The notes under the pieces are model-generated. The model ran no database searches and was not told the DNA's origin. It saw only the letters and a program-made list of their open reading frames with translations. This document shows, in pieces, positions 33,115 through 40,315 of a stretch of 62,847 bases of DNA. This DNA comes from Desulfosporosinus sp. Tol-M (GTDB lineage: Bacteria; Bacillota; Desulfitobacteriia; Desulfitobacteriales; Desulfitobacteriaceae). Where the stretch lies: contig JQID01000115.1 of NCBI GenBank assembly GCA_000770645.1, positions 1 through 62,847 on the forward strand. Reading direction: 5' to 3'. A program made the position numbers and the translations under genes. Positions within the stretch are counted from its first letter, which is position 1, and every line of letters starts with the position of its first letter.

Positions 33115-34287
33115 TTAATGGTGAAACAATCTGACTCCAGTAAAAGCCATAACTATGTTATATTTGTCACAGGTCGCAATTACATGGTCATCACGAATTG
33201 ACCCGCCGGTCTGTGCAATAAATTCAGCACCGCTTTTGTGTGCCCGCTCAATATTGTCTCCGAAAGGGAAGAAAGCGTCGGATCCCAATGATACTCCTGT
33301 GAAAGTATCCAACCACCTTCTTTTTTCTTCATAGGTAAACGGAGAGGGTCTTTTTGTGAAAATTTCTTCCCAATAGCCTGGGGAAAGGATATCGGTATAA
33401 TCTTCAGAGAGGTAGATGTCGATCGCATTGTCACGGTCAGGTCGCCGAATACTTTCCTTAAACGGGAGATTGAGTACCTTGGGATTTTGGCGCAAATACC
33501 ATTTATCCGATTTATCACCTGCCAGACGTGTGCAATGGATCCTTGATTGCTGCCCGGCTCCAATTCCAATTGCCTGACCGTCTTTCACATAACACACAGA
33601 ATTTGATTGCGTAAATTTCAGGGTGAGTAACGCGATTATCAGGTCAGTTTTTGCATAATTGGGGATTTCTTTATTTTGGGTTGGAATTTCTCGGAGCAAT
33701 TCTTCCGAAATCTTAACTTCATTTCTTTCCTGTTCGAATGTAATTCCAAAAACGTTCTTTTGTTCAATCGGATTTGGTTTGTAATTTTCGTCGATCTGGA
33801 TGATCGTATAACTACCTTTGCGCTTGTTTTTTAGAATGTCAAGTGCTTTTTCTTCATACCCGGGAGCAATAATGCCGTCCGAAACCTCCCTGGCAATGAG
33901 TGTTGCTGTGGAAACGTCACAAATATCGGATAAAGCGATGAAGTCGCCATATGACGACATCCTGTCTGCTCCTCTTGCCCTTGCGTAGGCTGATGCCTGA
34001 GACGACAACTCAAGATTATCCACAAAATATATTTTTCTTAAGGTTTCATTTAAAGGCTTTCCTATCGCTGCCCCGGCCGGGCTAACATGCTTAAAAGATG
34101 TGGCGGCAGTGTAACCGGTTGCCTGCTTAAGTTCTTTCACTAGCTGCCAACCATTAAAGGCATCTAATAAATTTATGTAGCCTGGATTTCCATTTAGAAC
34201 CTTTACCGGCAGCGCACCATTTTTCATAAATATGCGTGCCGGTTTCTGATTGGGATTGCATCCATATTTTAGTTTCATTTCAGTCAT
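33115..34287 (-). CDS. purH: AICAR transformylase (stand-alone PurH-type)
   Basis: 390 residues covering only the AICARFT domain of PurH: 'LKYGCNPNQKPARIF', catalytic Lys-His in 'TSFKHVSPAGAAIG', 'CYVKDGQAIGIGAGQQSR', 'GSDAFFPFGDNIERAHKSGAEFIAQTGGSIRDD'. The N-terminal IMP cyclohydrolase domain is absent, so the last purine step needs a separate enzyme. It converts AICAR (ZMP) plus 10-formyl-THF to FAICAR. A ZTP riboswitch sits in its leader, tying expression to the substrate/alarmone ZMP/ZTP. Confidence 0.92.
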   Translation of the reverse strand: MTEMKLKYGCNPNQKPARIFMKNGALPVKVLNGNPGYINLLDAFNGWQLVKELKQATGYTAATSFKHVSPAGAAIGKPLNETLRKIYFVDNLELSSQASAYARARGADRMSSYGDFIALSDICDVSTATLIAREVSDGIIAPGYEEKALDILKNKRKGSYTIIQIDENYKPNPIEQKNVFGITFEQERNEVKISEELLREIPTQNKEIPNYAKTDLIIALLTLKFTQSNSVCYVKDGQAIGIGAGQQSRIHCTRLAGDKSDKWYLRQNPKVLNLPFKESIRRPDRDNAIDIYLSEDYTDILSPGYWEEIFTKRPSPFTYEEKRRWLDTFTGVSLGSDAFFPFGDNIERAHKSGAEFIAQTGGSIRDDHVIATCDKYNIVMAFTGVRLFHH

Positions 34288-34314
34288 AGCAGAAAAGCTC
34301 CTTTTTAATAAAAT

Positions 34315-34349
34315 GCCAACTACCCAGGTCGTTTGCCCAGACGGTCGGC
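34315..34349 (-). terminator. Riboswitch expression platform (terminator) of purH
   Basis: On the minus strand GCCGAC pairs with GTTGGC (one G-U), enclosing an inner CGTC/GACC pairing, followed by ATTTTATT. It overlaps the conserved 3' domain of the riboswitch, so ligand binding and terminator formation are mutually exclusive: an ON switch. Confidence 0.6.
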
Positions 34350-34403
34350 TCTTTCAATCATACTCCCTTGTGGTTATCCACATCCGTCAGTAATATGACT
34401 CTC
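34334..34403 (-). ncRNA. ZTP/ZMP riboswitch (pfl motif)
   Basis: The leader RNA has both conserved halves of the pfl motif. The 5' part is GAGUCAUAUUACUGACGG, then a GUGG-AUAA-CCAC hairpin and AAGGGAGUAUGAUU closing back on AGUCAU. The 3' part is GCCGACCGUCUGGGCA, with the near-invariant CCGNCUGGGCA. ZTP riboswitches sense AICAR mono/triphosphate and turn on purine and folate one-carbon genes. The downstream gene is AICAR transformylase, the enzyme that consumes ZMP, which fits exactly. Confidence 0.88.
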
Positions 34404-34410
34404 AACAATT

Positions 34411-34439
34411 ACTTTAGACTCAAAATGTATTATTGTCAA
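34411..34439 (-). promoter_or_regulatory. Promoter of the purH riboswitch leader
   Basis: -35 TTGACA (34434-34439), a 17-bp spacer and -10 TAAAGT (34411-34416). The predicted start falls at the first base of the riboswitch. Confidence 0.65.
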
Positions 34440-34592
34440 TGATGTGCAGTTGAAGAATAGGAAAGTATGCGGTTAAAACGGCGGATACTACAATATATTA
34501 ACTAAAATAATTATGATAACTCGTGATGATAAAACAGTGTAGTTTGTGTAGTCGCTGAAAGGGAAATTCACAGCTGCTAAAGGAGGAATCTA

Positions 34593-34838
34593 ATGATGAA
34601 ATATAAAAAATGCCAAAGTTGCGGAATGCCATTTTCAAATGATGGAAGCGAAGAAACTAAGAATCAAGTTTATTGTGGTCACTGTTATCAAAATGGTGTA
34701 TTTACCTTACCGAGCATTACAGCTAATGAAATGAAACAACTCATGAAGAACAAAATTGTCGAGTTTGGTTTTCCAAGGTTAATAGCCGCATTATATACCC
34801 GGAATATTCATAAACTCGAACGATGGAAAAAGACCTAA
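34593..34838 (+). CDS. Putative zinc-ribbon domain protein
   Basis: 81 residues with an N-terminal zinc ribbon 'CQSCGMPFSNDG...YCGHCYQNGVF' (two CxxC pairs) and a helical remainder. It matches the small 'putative zinc ribbon' family (zf_ribbon type, PF12674-like) whose role is unknown. GGAGG precedes ATG. A two-way terminator separates it from the spore protein gene. Confidence 0.85.
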   Translation: MMKYKKCQSCGMPFSNDGSEETKNQVYCGHCYQNGVFTLPSITANEMKQLMKNKIVEFGFPRLIAALYTRNIHKLERWKKT

Positions 34839-34984
34839 TACTTTGCCCCAAGGTTATCGATACATCCATACAGAGGCCAGATGGTGTTTATGAAGACTAG
34901 GTGATACGCCTTGTCCTCACTTTGTGAATTTGGCTTTATAGCGACGAGTTCAAGGTTGAACTGAAGATCATTCCGTGTATATAA

Positions 34985-35033
34985 AAAGGGAGTATCGCTG
35001 GCTACTCAAAAGTAGTTTTACGGCACTCCCTTT
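34985..35033. terminator. Bidirectional terminator between zinc-ribbon and spore-protein genes
   Basis: Outer stem AAAGGGAGT / ACTCCCTTT with an inner hairpin CTACT-CAAA-AGTAG. Confidence 0.6.
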
Positions 35034-35059
35034 GATGATCTTGACAGGGATTTAATGAT

Positions 35060-35206
35060 TTACCATTTACCTAAGCTTTCAAAAGTTTTCCTAACCATTT
35101 CTCCGCCAACAGAACCATTCTGGCGAGAAGTAGCATCCGGACCTAATTTAACATTCATTTGTGAAGAGATTGTGTTTTTGTCTACCGGTAATTTGTACTT
35201 AGCCAT
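35060..35206 (-). CDS. Short alpha/beta-type small acid-soluble spore protein
   Basis: A 48-residue frame: MAKYKLPVDKN..., then 'MNVKLGPDATSRQNGSVGG' and 'EMVRKTFESLGKW'. The 'ATSRxNGSVGGxMV' core is the GPR protease/DNA-binding signature of alpha/beta SASPs, which coat and protect spore DNA. It lacks the usual longer N-terminal helix (typical members are 60-75 residues), so this is a minimal variant. AGGAGG lies a few bases before ATG. Confidence 0.85.
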   Translation of the reverse strand: MAKYKLPVDKNTISSQMNVKLGPDATSRQNGSVGGEMVRKTFESLGKW

Positions 35207-35372
35207 GATCAATAACCTCCTTTAATTTGTGAGCTTTTGATATTGAAGCTAAATTTAATTTACCCATATTGAAAACAGATATTCAAGGGAATTTTGGGTA
35301 ATATCTGGGAAAAGTATTTGATTACATTTGATTACCTTCGTTTAACCCCCTAGGGTAATTGTTAAATGATAC

Positions 35373-35999
35373 TCAAATCAGGATTATAATTGCTTTGTAA
35401 AGAAAACTGCCGCCAAAGAAAATTAAGAAACAGCCAAGCACAATAATGACAATCCGATACAGGGTTTCTTTAATAAATTTACGTGTTGTGCCAACGATTA
35501 TGGAAATCAACCCGTACCATATAAAATCGGCTGCAATATGCCCTATATAGAACACAAATACTCCTGCGGCACCAAACGCTTTGTAAGCTTGCAGGAGAAA
35601 GCCGAGGCCAATAATAGCCCACCATATAAAAAAATAAGGGTTGGCGGCACTAATTACAATACCGGAAAGCAACATATTTCTTCCACTGGATTTGTTATTG
35701 TCCAATTCAATCTTAATTTTCTTCTTCAAGGAATTGAAGATCATATCAGAGCCCATGTAAATTAACGATAATCCACCAATGATACCAATACTGATTTGGG
35801 CAGAGTTAGATTGCAGAATAATGTCGAATCCCATAAATATCAAAGCAATTATAATAATCTCAAGTATCGCATGTCCCACAATTATAATAAATCCTGCATA
35901 GGGACCGTTATTTAATGATTGCTTAATAGTGTATGTGAGTAAGGGACCAGGCATCATGGAACCCGAGAAAGCTATTGTCAGGGCAGTTAAAAAAATCAC
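35373..35999 (-). CDS. LysE family translocator
   Basis: About 208 residues with six membrane helices and the LysE/RhtB opening 'FLTALTIAFSGSMMPGPLLTYTIKQSLNNGPYAGFIIIVGHAILE' (PGP motif), then 'GIVISAANPYFFIWWAIIG'. These are amino-acid or small-metabolite exporters; the substrate is unknown. The start is uncertain: GTG 35999 gives the usual family length, while the frame is open to 36047 with no ribosome site. Confidence 0.82.
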   Translation of the reverse strand: MIFLTALTIAFSGSMMPGPLLTYTIKQSLNNGPYAGFIIIVGHAILEIIIIALIFMGFDIILQSNSAQISIGIIGGLSLIYMGSDMIFNSLKKKIKIELDNNKSSGRNMLLSGIVISAANPYFFIWWAIIGLGFLLQAYKAFGAAGVFVFYIGHIAADFIWYGLISIIVGTTRKFIKETLYRIVIIVLGCFLIFFGGSFLYKAIIILI

Positions 36000-36159
36000 A
36001 AATATAAAATATACCTTCTTCCAGATAATTCTTTTGCAGAGCCGCAAATATATAATATACTATGGAAAAAGAGACCATTAGCAAACATTAGTAAAAAGTG
36101 AAATAATAAAAAGAGAGATTACTAAATACTTTGTAAATCCCTCAATGTCTAGCTTTATA

Positions 36160-36246
36160 TGGTGCGGTCGGGGGGACTTGAACCCCCATGCCCTTGCGAG
36201 CACTAGAACCTGAATCTAGCGCGTCTGCCAGTTCCGCCACGACCGC
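36160..36246 (-). tRNA. tRNA-Leu (anticodon CAG), CCA encoded
   Basis: The minus strand folds as a class II tRNA: acceptor GCGGTCG/CGACCGC, D-arm with GGCAGACGC, anticodon stem CTAGA/TCTAG with loop TTCAGGT giving CAG, long variable arm (TGCTCGCAAGGGCA), and T-arm GGGGGTTCAAGTCCCCC. It ends with discriminator A and an encoded CCA. Confidence 0.96.
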
Positions 36247-36332
36247 ATAACAAAATTTATTATATGATGAGATTGAGAGTTTGTCAATAATTAAATTCGC
36301 CTATTGAAGGAGTTTGATGATGGAGGTGCCTT

Positions 36333-36902
36333 GTGAGAAAACATTTGATTGTTGGACTGACAGGGGCAAGTGGTTCAATCTATGCACTCACGCTAATTAA
36401 TGTCCTCGCTGCAATGGACTGGCAGATTGAATTGGTCATGTCCTCGATCGGAGAAAAAATACTTGTCTATGAAACGGGAATCGAACGGGCGGCTTTGCCG
36501 GAAAACGTACATATCCATGAAAATACAAACCTGTTTTCTTCGCTGGCCAGTGGCTCTTATCGTACCCACGGGATGGTGGTGATCCCATGTTCGATGAATA
36601 TGCTTGGCTTAATGGCGACCGGTACGGGAGAGCATCTTCTGGCACGAGCGGCACAAGTTACTTTGAAAGAACGCCGCCCGCTTGTTGTTGTCCCGCGTGA
36701 GATGCCTTACAATATTATTCATTTGGAAAATATGTTGCGGCTGGCACGAGCAGGCGCAACAATTATGGCTGCTTCGCCTGGATTTTATCACCATCCGAAA
36801 GAAATTCAGGATTTAAGCAATCATGTGGTCGGAAGAGTCTTGGATCAGTTTGGGATTGAACATACGCTTTATCAACGCTGGAGTGGGTTAGTTCCTTGTT
36901 GA
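36333..36902 (+). CDS. ubiX: UbiX/Pad1-family flavin prenyltransferase
   Basis: 189 residues: Rossmann-like 'LIVGLTGASGSIYALTLINVL', phosphate-binding 'VVIPCSMNMLGLMATGTGEHLLARAAQVTLKERRPLVVVPREMPYNIIHLENMLRLARAGATIMAASPGFYHHP'. UbiX attaches a dimethylallyl group to FMN to make the cofactor of UbiD decarboxylases. No ubiD is in the window. It starts at GTG 36333 after GGAGGTG. A UbiB-type kinase lies two genes downstream, which fits a quinone-linked context. Confidence 0.92.
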   Translation: MRKHLIVGLTGASGSIYALTLINVLAAMDWQIELVMSSIGEKILVYETGIERAALPENVHIHENTNLFSSLASGSYRTHGMVVIPCSMNMLGLMATGTGEHLLARAAQVTLKERRPLVVVPREMPYNIIHLENMLRLARAGATIMAASPGFYHHPKEIQDLSNHVVGRVLDQFGIEHTLYQRWSGLVPC

Positions 36903-37080
36903 AATCCAAGGGGATTATTTTTAAAATATGGATATATCCGAGAATAATTTTCCAAGTAAATAAGTTGAACCGTTTTAGTAAACAATCATAATGAACCCAA
37001 GAATATTAATAGGTTTCGGTCATTATAATCAACGAAGGCTAATCGTATATGGACTTTAACGGACAAAGGGGGAACCTGGC

Positions 37081-37368
37081 ATGAAAGATCTGATTAACAA
37101 GGGGCTGGCTTTTGGTTTGGGATTAGCGGTAGTTAGTAAGGAACAGATCGAGAAGCTTGTAGACGAGTTAGTTAAAAAGGGGGATGTTTCTGCTGCTGAA
37201 TCCAAGGAACTGGCACGTAAGTTGTTCGAAAAGGGGGAAGCAGAGAAGAAAGAAATGAATGCCCGTATTCATGAGCAAATGGAAAAGCTTCTCAGGGACT
37301 TTAATATTCCCACTAAAGCTGATCTGGAGCGTTTGGAGCAACGTATTCAAGACTTGGAAAACAAGTAA
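37081..37368 (+). CDS. Phasin-like coiled-coil protein
   Basis: 95 residues: a hydrophobic glycine-rich start ('LINKGLAFGLGLAVVSKEQIEKLVDELVKKGDVS') followed by a long amphipathic helix ending 'KADLERLEQRIQDLENK'. This is the pattern of PhaF/PhaI-type (polyhydroxyalkanoate granule/phasin superfamily) regulators that also occur beside UbiB kinases. It has its own terminator. Confidence 0.75.
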   Translation: MKDLINKGLAFGLGLAVVSKEQIEKLVDELVKKGDVSAAESKELARKLFEKGEAEKKEMNARIHEQMEKLLRDFNIPTKADLERLEQRIQDLENK

Positions 37369-37387
37369 GCAAGCAAATACCAAACTA

Positions 37388-37421
37388 ATAGAGGCCTGAA
37401 TAGCGTTCAGGCCTCTATTAG
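37388..37421 (+). terminator. Terminator after the phasin-like gene
   Basis: AATAGAGGCCTGAA / TTCAGGCCTCTATT, a 14-bp perfect stem with a short loop. Confidence 0.75.
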
Positions 37422-37562
37422 TGGACTGGGTATTTGAAAACTTTCCAGCCTTAGTTTATCAGCTGAAATTTGGGAATTTATCCAGGGACCAGATAGACGA
37501 TGAGCGTGATGCGATGTTCGGTCTTCGAAACTATGAACCGGGAATAAAGGGGACGTTTTCTT

Positions 37563-39239
37563 ATGATTGGGAAAAGGATACGCCATATTAAACGCTATCG
37601 AGATGTTGCTAAGGTCCTAACCCGCCACGGTTTTGGGTTCTTTGTGGAAGAAATGGGACTTTTACATATGCTTTCCTTACCCAAACGGCTCTTTACGAAT
37701 ATGGAAGAGACTGATCCCATGACGGTCGGGGAGCGAATACGCCAGGTTATTGAAGAGCTTGGTCCGACTTATGTCAAGATTGGGCAGATTGCCAGCACTC
37801 GTGCAGACATCATTCCGGAAGAGATTTTAAAGGAACTGGAAAAACTTCAAGATAACGTTCCCTCATTTTCCTTTGAACAAGTTACCAGGATTATTGAAGA
37901 GGAACTCGGTTCCCCCTTGGAGGAGATTTTTGCTTGGATTAATGAGGGGGTGATTGCGGCGGCTTCCATTGGTCAGGTCCATCGTGCGCAGTTGCGGACC
38001 GGGGAGTTGGTTGCTGTTAAGGTGCAGCGCCCTCAGATCAAGACCATGATCGAAACTGACTTGGAAATTCTTCTGGATTTAGCCACTTTGGCGGAACACC
38101 GTATGGAACGGATGGAACGTCTTCAATTGCGAGATGTTGTTGAGGAGTTTGCCAGGTCGCTGCACAATGAGCTGGATTATAGCATTGAGGCTAGAAATGC
38201 TCAGAAAATGGCCAAACAGTTTGAGAACGATCCGACGATTCATATACCCGCGATTTATTGGGATTACTCAACTCGAACCGTTCTTACGATGGAATTGGTG
38301 GAAGGGGTGAAACTCAATCAGTTTGAGGAGATCGAAAAAAAAGGGTATGACCGGAAAGTCATAGCAGAACAACTTGTGCGGGCTCTCTTCCATCAGGTAT
38401 TAATCGAGGGTTTTTTTCATGCGGATCCACATCCAGGGAATATTTTTCTTTTGCAGGGCGGTGTGGTTTCGTTTATCGACTTTGGTATGGCCGGTAGACT
38501 TACTTTTGATATGAAGCAAAACTTTGCTTCGCTGGTGATTGGTATGATGCACAAAAGTACGGGGAGTATGGTTAAAGCAATATTGCGAATCGGGATAATT
38601 CCGGCTGAGGTTAATTTACCTCTTTTGACCAACGATATCGATGAATTGCGGGAAAAGTATATGGATGTCCCCATGAGTCGTATCAGTCTAGGTGGGGCGA
38701 TTAATGACCTATTTAAAGTTGCTTTTCGCCATCAAATCCGCATTCCTTCAGATTTCGCCTTATTAGCTAAGTGCTTCCTGACCCTGGAAGGGATCGTAGA
38801 AAAACTCGATCCCCAACTTAGCGTTATGGATATGGCTGAACCGTTTGGTATTCGCCTTCTTAAGGAACGCAACCGACCAAGCACGATCGCTGGGAGAATA
38901 TGGCATGACATCTTGGATTATAGTGATCTTCTGGCGGATCTTCCCAGATATATGCAGGATTTAATTCAAAACTTGAAGCGAGGACGGATTCGCTTAGAAG
39001 TTAGCGTTCCGGGGTTTGATATTTTTCTGAGGAAATTGGACCGTATCACGAATCAGCTTTCCTTTAGTATTGTTTTGCTCGCGTTTAGTATTGTTATGGC
39101 TGCCCTCATTATTGCTTCGGCTTTAGGCCGCGAGCCCATCTTACTTTGGCAGATCCCGGCGATTGAAGTAGGGTTTACTATGGCTGCCCTCATGTTACTA
39201 TGGCTGTTTATCTCTATTTTTAAATCCGGGAAGTTTTAG
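37563..39239 (+). CDS. ABC1/UbiB/AarF atypical protein kinase
   Basis: 558 residues. The ABC1 hallmarks are KxGQ ('YVKIGQIASTRADIIPEEILKELEKLQDNVPSF'), the alanine-rich loop 'AAASIGQVHRAQL' and the VAVKVQRP lysine. Catalytic 'FFHADPHPGNIFLL' and 'VSFIDFGMAGRL' follow, and two C-terminal membrane helices close the protein (about 505-553). UbiB proteins are ATPases that help extract quinone intermediates from membranes. With ubiX and the phasin-like gene nearby it probably serves menaquinone metabolism. Confidence 0.92.
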   Translation: MIGKRIRHIKRYRDVAKVLTRHGFGFFVEEMGLLHMLSLPKRLFTNMEETDPMTVGERIRQVIEELGPTYVKIGQIASTRADIIPEEILKELEKLQDNVPSFSFEQVTRIIEEELGSPLEEIFAWINEGVIAAASIGQVHRAQLRTGELVAVKVQRPQIKTMIETDLEILLDLATLAEHRMERMERLQLRDVVEEFARSLHNELDYSIEARNAQKMAKQFENDPTIHIPAIYWDYSTRTVLTMELVEGVKLNQFEEIEKKGYDRKVIAEQLVRALFHQVLIEGFFHADPHPGNIFLLQGGVVSFIDFGMAGRLTFDMKQNFASLVIGMMHKSTGSMVKAILRIGIIPAEVNLPLLTNDIDELREKYMDVPMSRISLGGAINDLFKVAFRHQIRIPSDFALLAKCFLTLEGIVEKLDPQLSVMDMAEPFGIRLLKERNRPSTIAGRIWHDILDYSDLLADLPRYMQDLIQNLKRGRIRLEVSVPGFDIFLRKLDRITNQLSFSIVLLAFSIVMAALIIASALGREPILLWQIPAIEVGFTMAALMLLWLFISIFKSGKF

Positions 39240-39386
39240 TTGGAGGGGCACTCGATCATCCTTGGGCAGCGTTTATCCGAGGATAGGGATATTAGGTTCA
39301 TCGTACCAAATGAAAACATAAGAACACTACTTACATAGAAATCAAAATATGGTAAATAATATAATTAAAATAAGGAGGTGTTATAT

Positions 39387-39887
39387 TTGCCACTGCAGCT
39401 ATCCCAAAAGGAAAAAATGTTATTAATGGATCAAAGGACCCATGAGGAAACTTGTGTCGATAAATATGCGAAATATGCTAACCAGGCACAAGATCCACAA
39501 TTAAAACAACTCTTCAATTCATATTCAGCTCAGGAGCAAGAACACTTAAATACGATAAACCAAATTTTAAACGGACAAATACCCAACGTAGGAGGGCAAC
39601 AAAATCAATCTCAACAACAAGGACAACAACAAGGACAACAACAAATGGCAGGGGGATCCCCAATGCCCGCTTCTGTCCAAGGAAACTACAACCAAGAAGA
39701 TGCTAAACTATGTAAGGATATGTTAATGACTGAAAAATATGTGTCCGGTACTTATAACACAGCAATTTTCGAGTTTAGGGACACTAAAATTCGTCAGGTT
39801 TTAAATCATATTCAAAAGGAAGAACAGCAACACGGAGAAGGAATCTTTCGCTATATGCAAGACCAAGGTATGTATCAAGTACAGTAA
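39387..39887 (+). CDS. CotF-like spore coat protein
   Basis: About 166 residues: a ferritin-like helical half ('KMLLMDQRTHEETCVDKYAKYANQAQDPQLKQLFNSYSAQEQEHLNTI'), a glutamine-rich linker (Q-Q-G repeats at about 73-90), and a second half 'EDAKLCKDMLMTEKYVSGTYNTAIFEFRDTKIRQVLNHIQKEEQQHGEGIFRYMQ'. This matches the CotF coat family. Start TTG 39387 is seven bases after AAGGAGGTG; an upstream in-frame GTG lies inside that site. Confidence 0.9.
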   Translation: MPLQLSQKEKMLLMDQRTHEETCVDKYAKYANQAQDPQLKQLFNSYSAQEQEHLNTINQILNGQIPNVGGQQNQSQQQGQQQGQQQMAGGSPMPASVQGNYNQEDAKLCKDMLMTEKYVSGTYNTAIFEFRDTKIRQVLNHIQKEEQQHGEGIFRYMQDQGMYQVQ

Positions 39888-39900
39888 ATATCATTAAGTA

Positions 39901-39936
39901 ATAGAACTGTTTCTCAGGGTGAAAACAGTTCTATTA
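39901..39936 (+). terminator. Terminator after the coat-protein gene
   Basis: ATAGAACTGTTT / AAACAGTTCTAT perfect stem, followed by TATATT. Confidence 0.7.
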
Positions 39937-39956
39937 TATTAATAACAAGGGATTCC

Positions 39957-40194
39957 CTGCGGACTTTGCTGCAGGAAGTCCATCAAGCGGAAGGGCCATG
40001 ATTTTAACGAGGCTTTGCAATCGGGTACCCAGGTACTTGTGATGAACCAGGGGAAAATCCTGCAGTAAGGAGAACCTCTGGCCGTATTTGATAAGCCCGG
40101 TTCGTTCTTTGTGGCCGGTTTTCTCCAGGGTGAAAATATCGTTAAAGGCAGAATCGAAAGAGAAAATGGGGCATGCGGAGAAGAAAATATTTAA
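39957..40194 (+). pseudogene. Decayed molybdate/tungstate-type ABC ATPase (C-terminal relic)
   Basis: Three broken pieces of one protein are readable. 'LRTLLQEVHQAEG' (39957-39995) is followed by a frameshift/deletion into 'HDFNEALQSGTQVLVMNQGKILQ' (39997-40065), of which the switch 'HDFNEA' is diagnostic for the ModC/WtpC/CysA-like branch. After an in-frame TAA (40066) come 'GEPLAVFDKPGSFFVAGFLQ' and 'GENIVKGRIERE', ending at 40192. Walker A, signature and Walker B are gone. It is a dead gene of a molybdate or tungstate importer, about 6 kb from a molybdenum/tungsten-type formate dehydrogenase. Confidence 0.72.
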
Positions 40195-40315
40195 ATATTG
40201 ACATATGGAATAGGGGGGGTATAAAGTCTTCACTGGAGACTCATGTCACCGAAGTCACGATGTTTAAGCTTTAGCGAGAAGCGAGTTCACCAAGGTGCCC
40301 AAAGGGAGAAAAATA

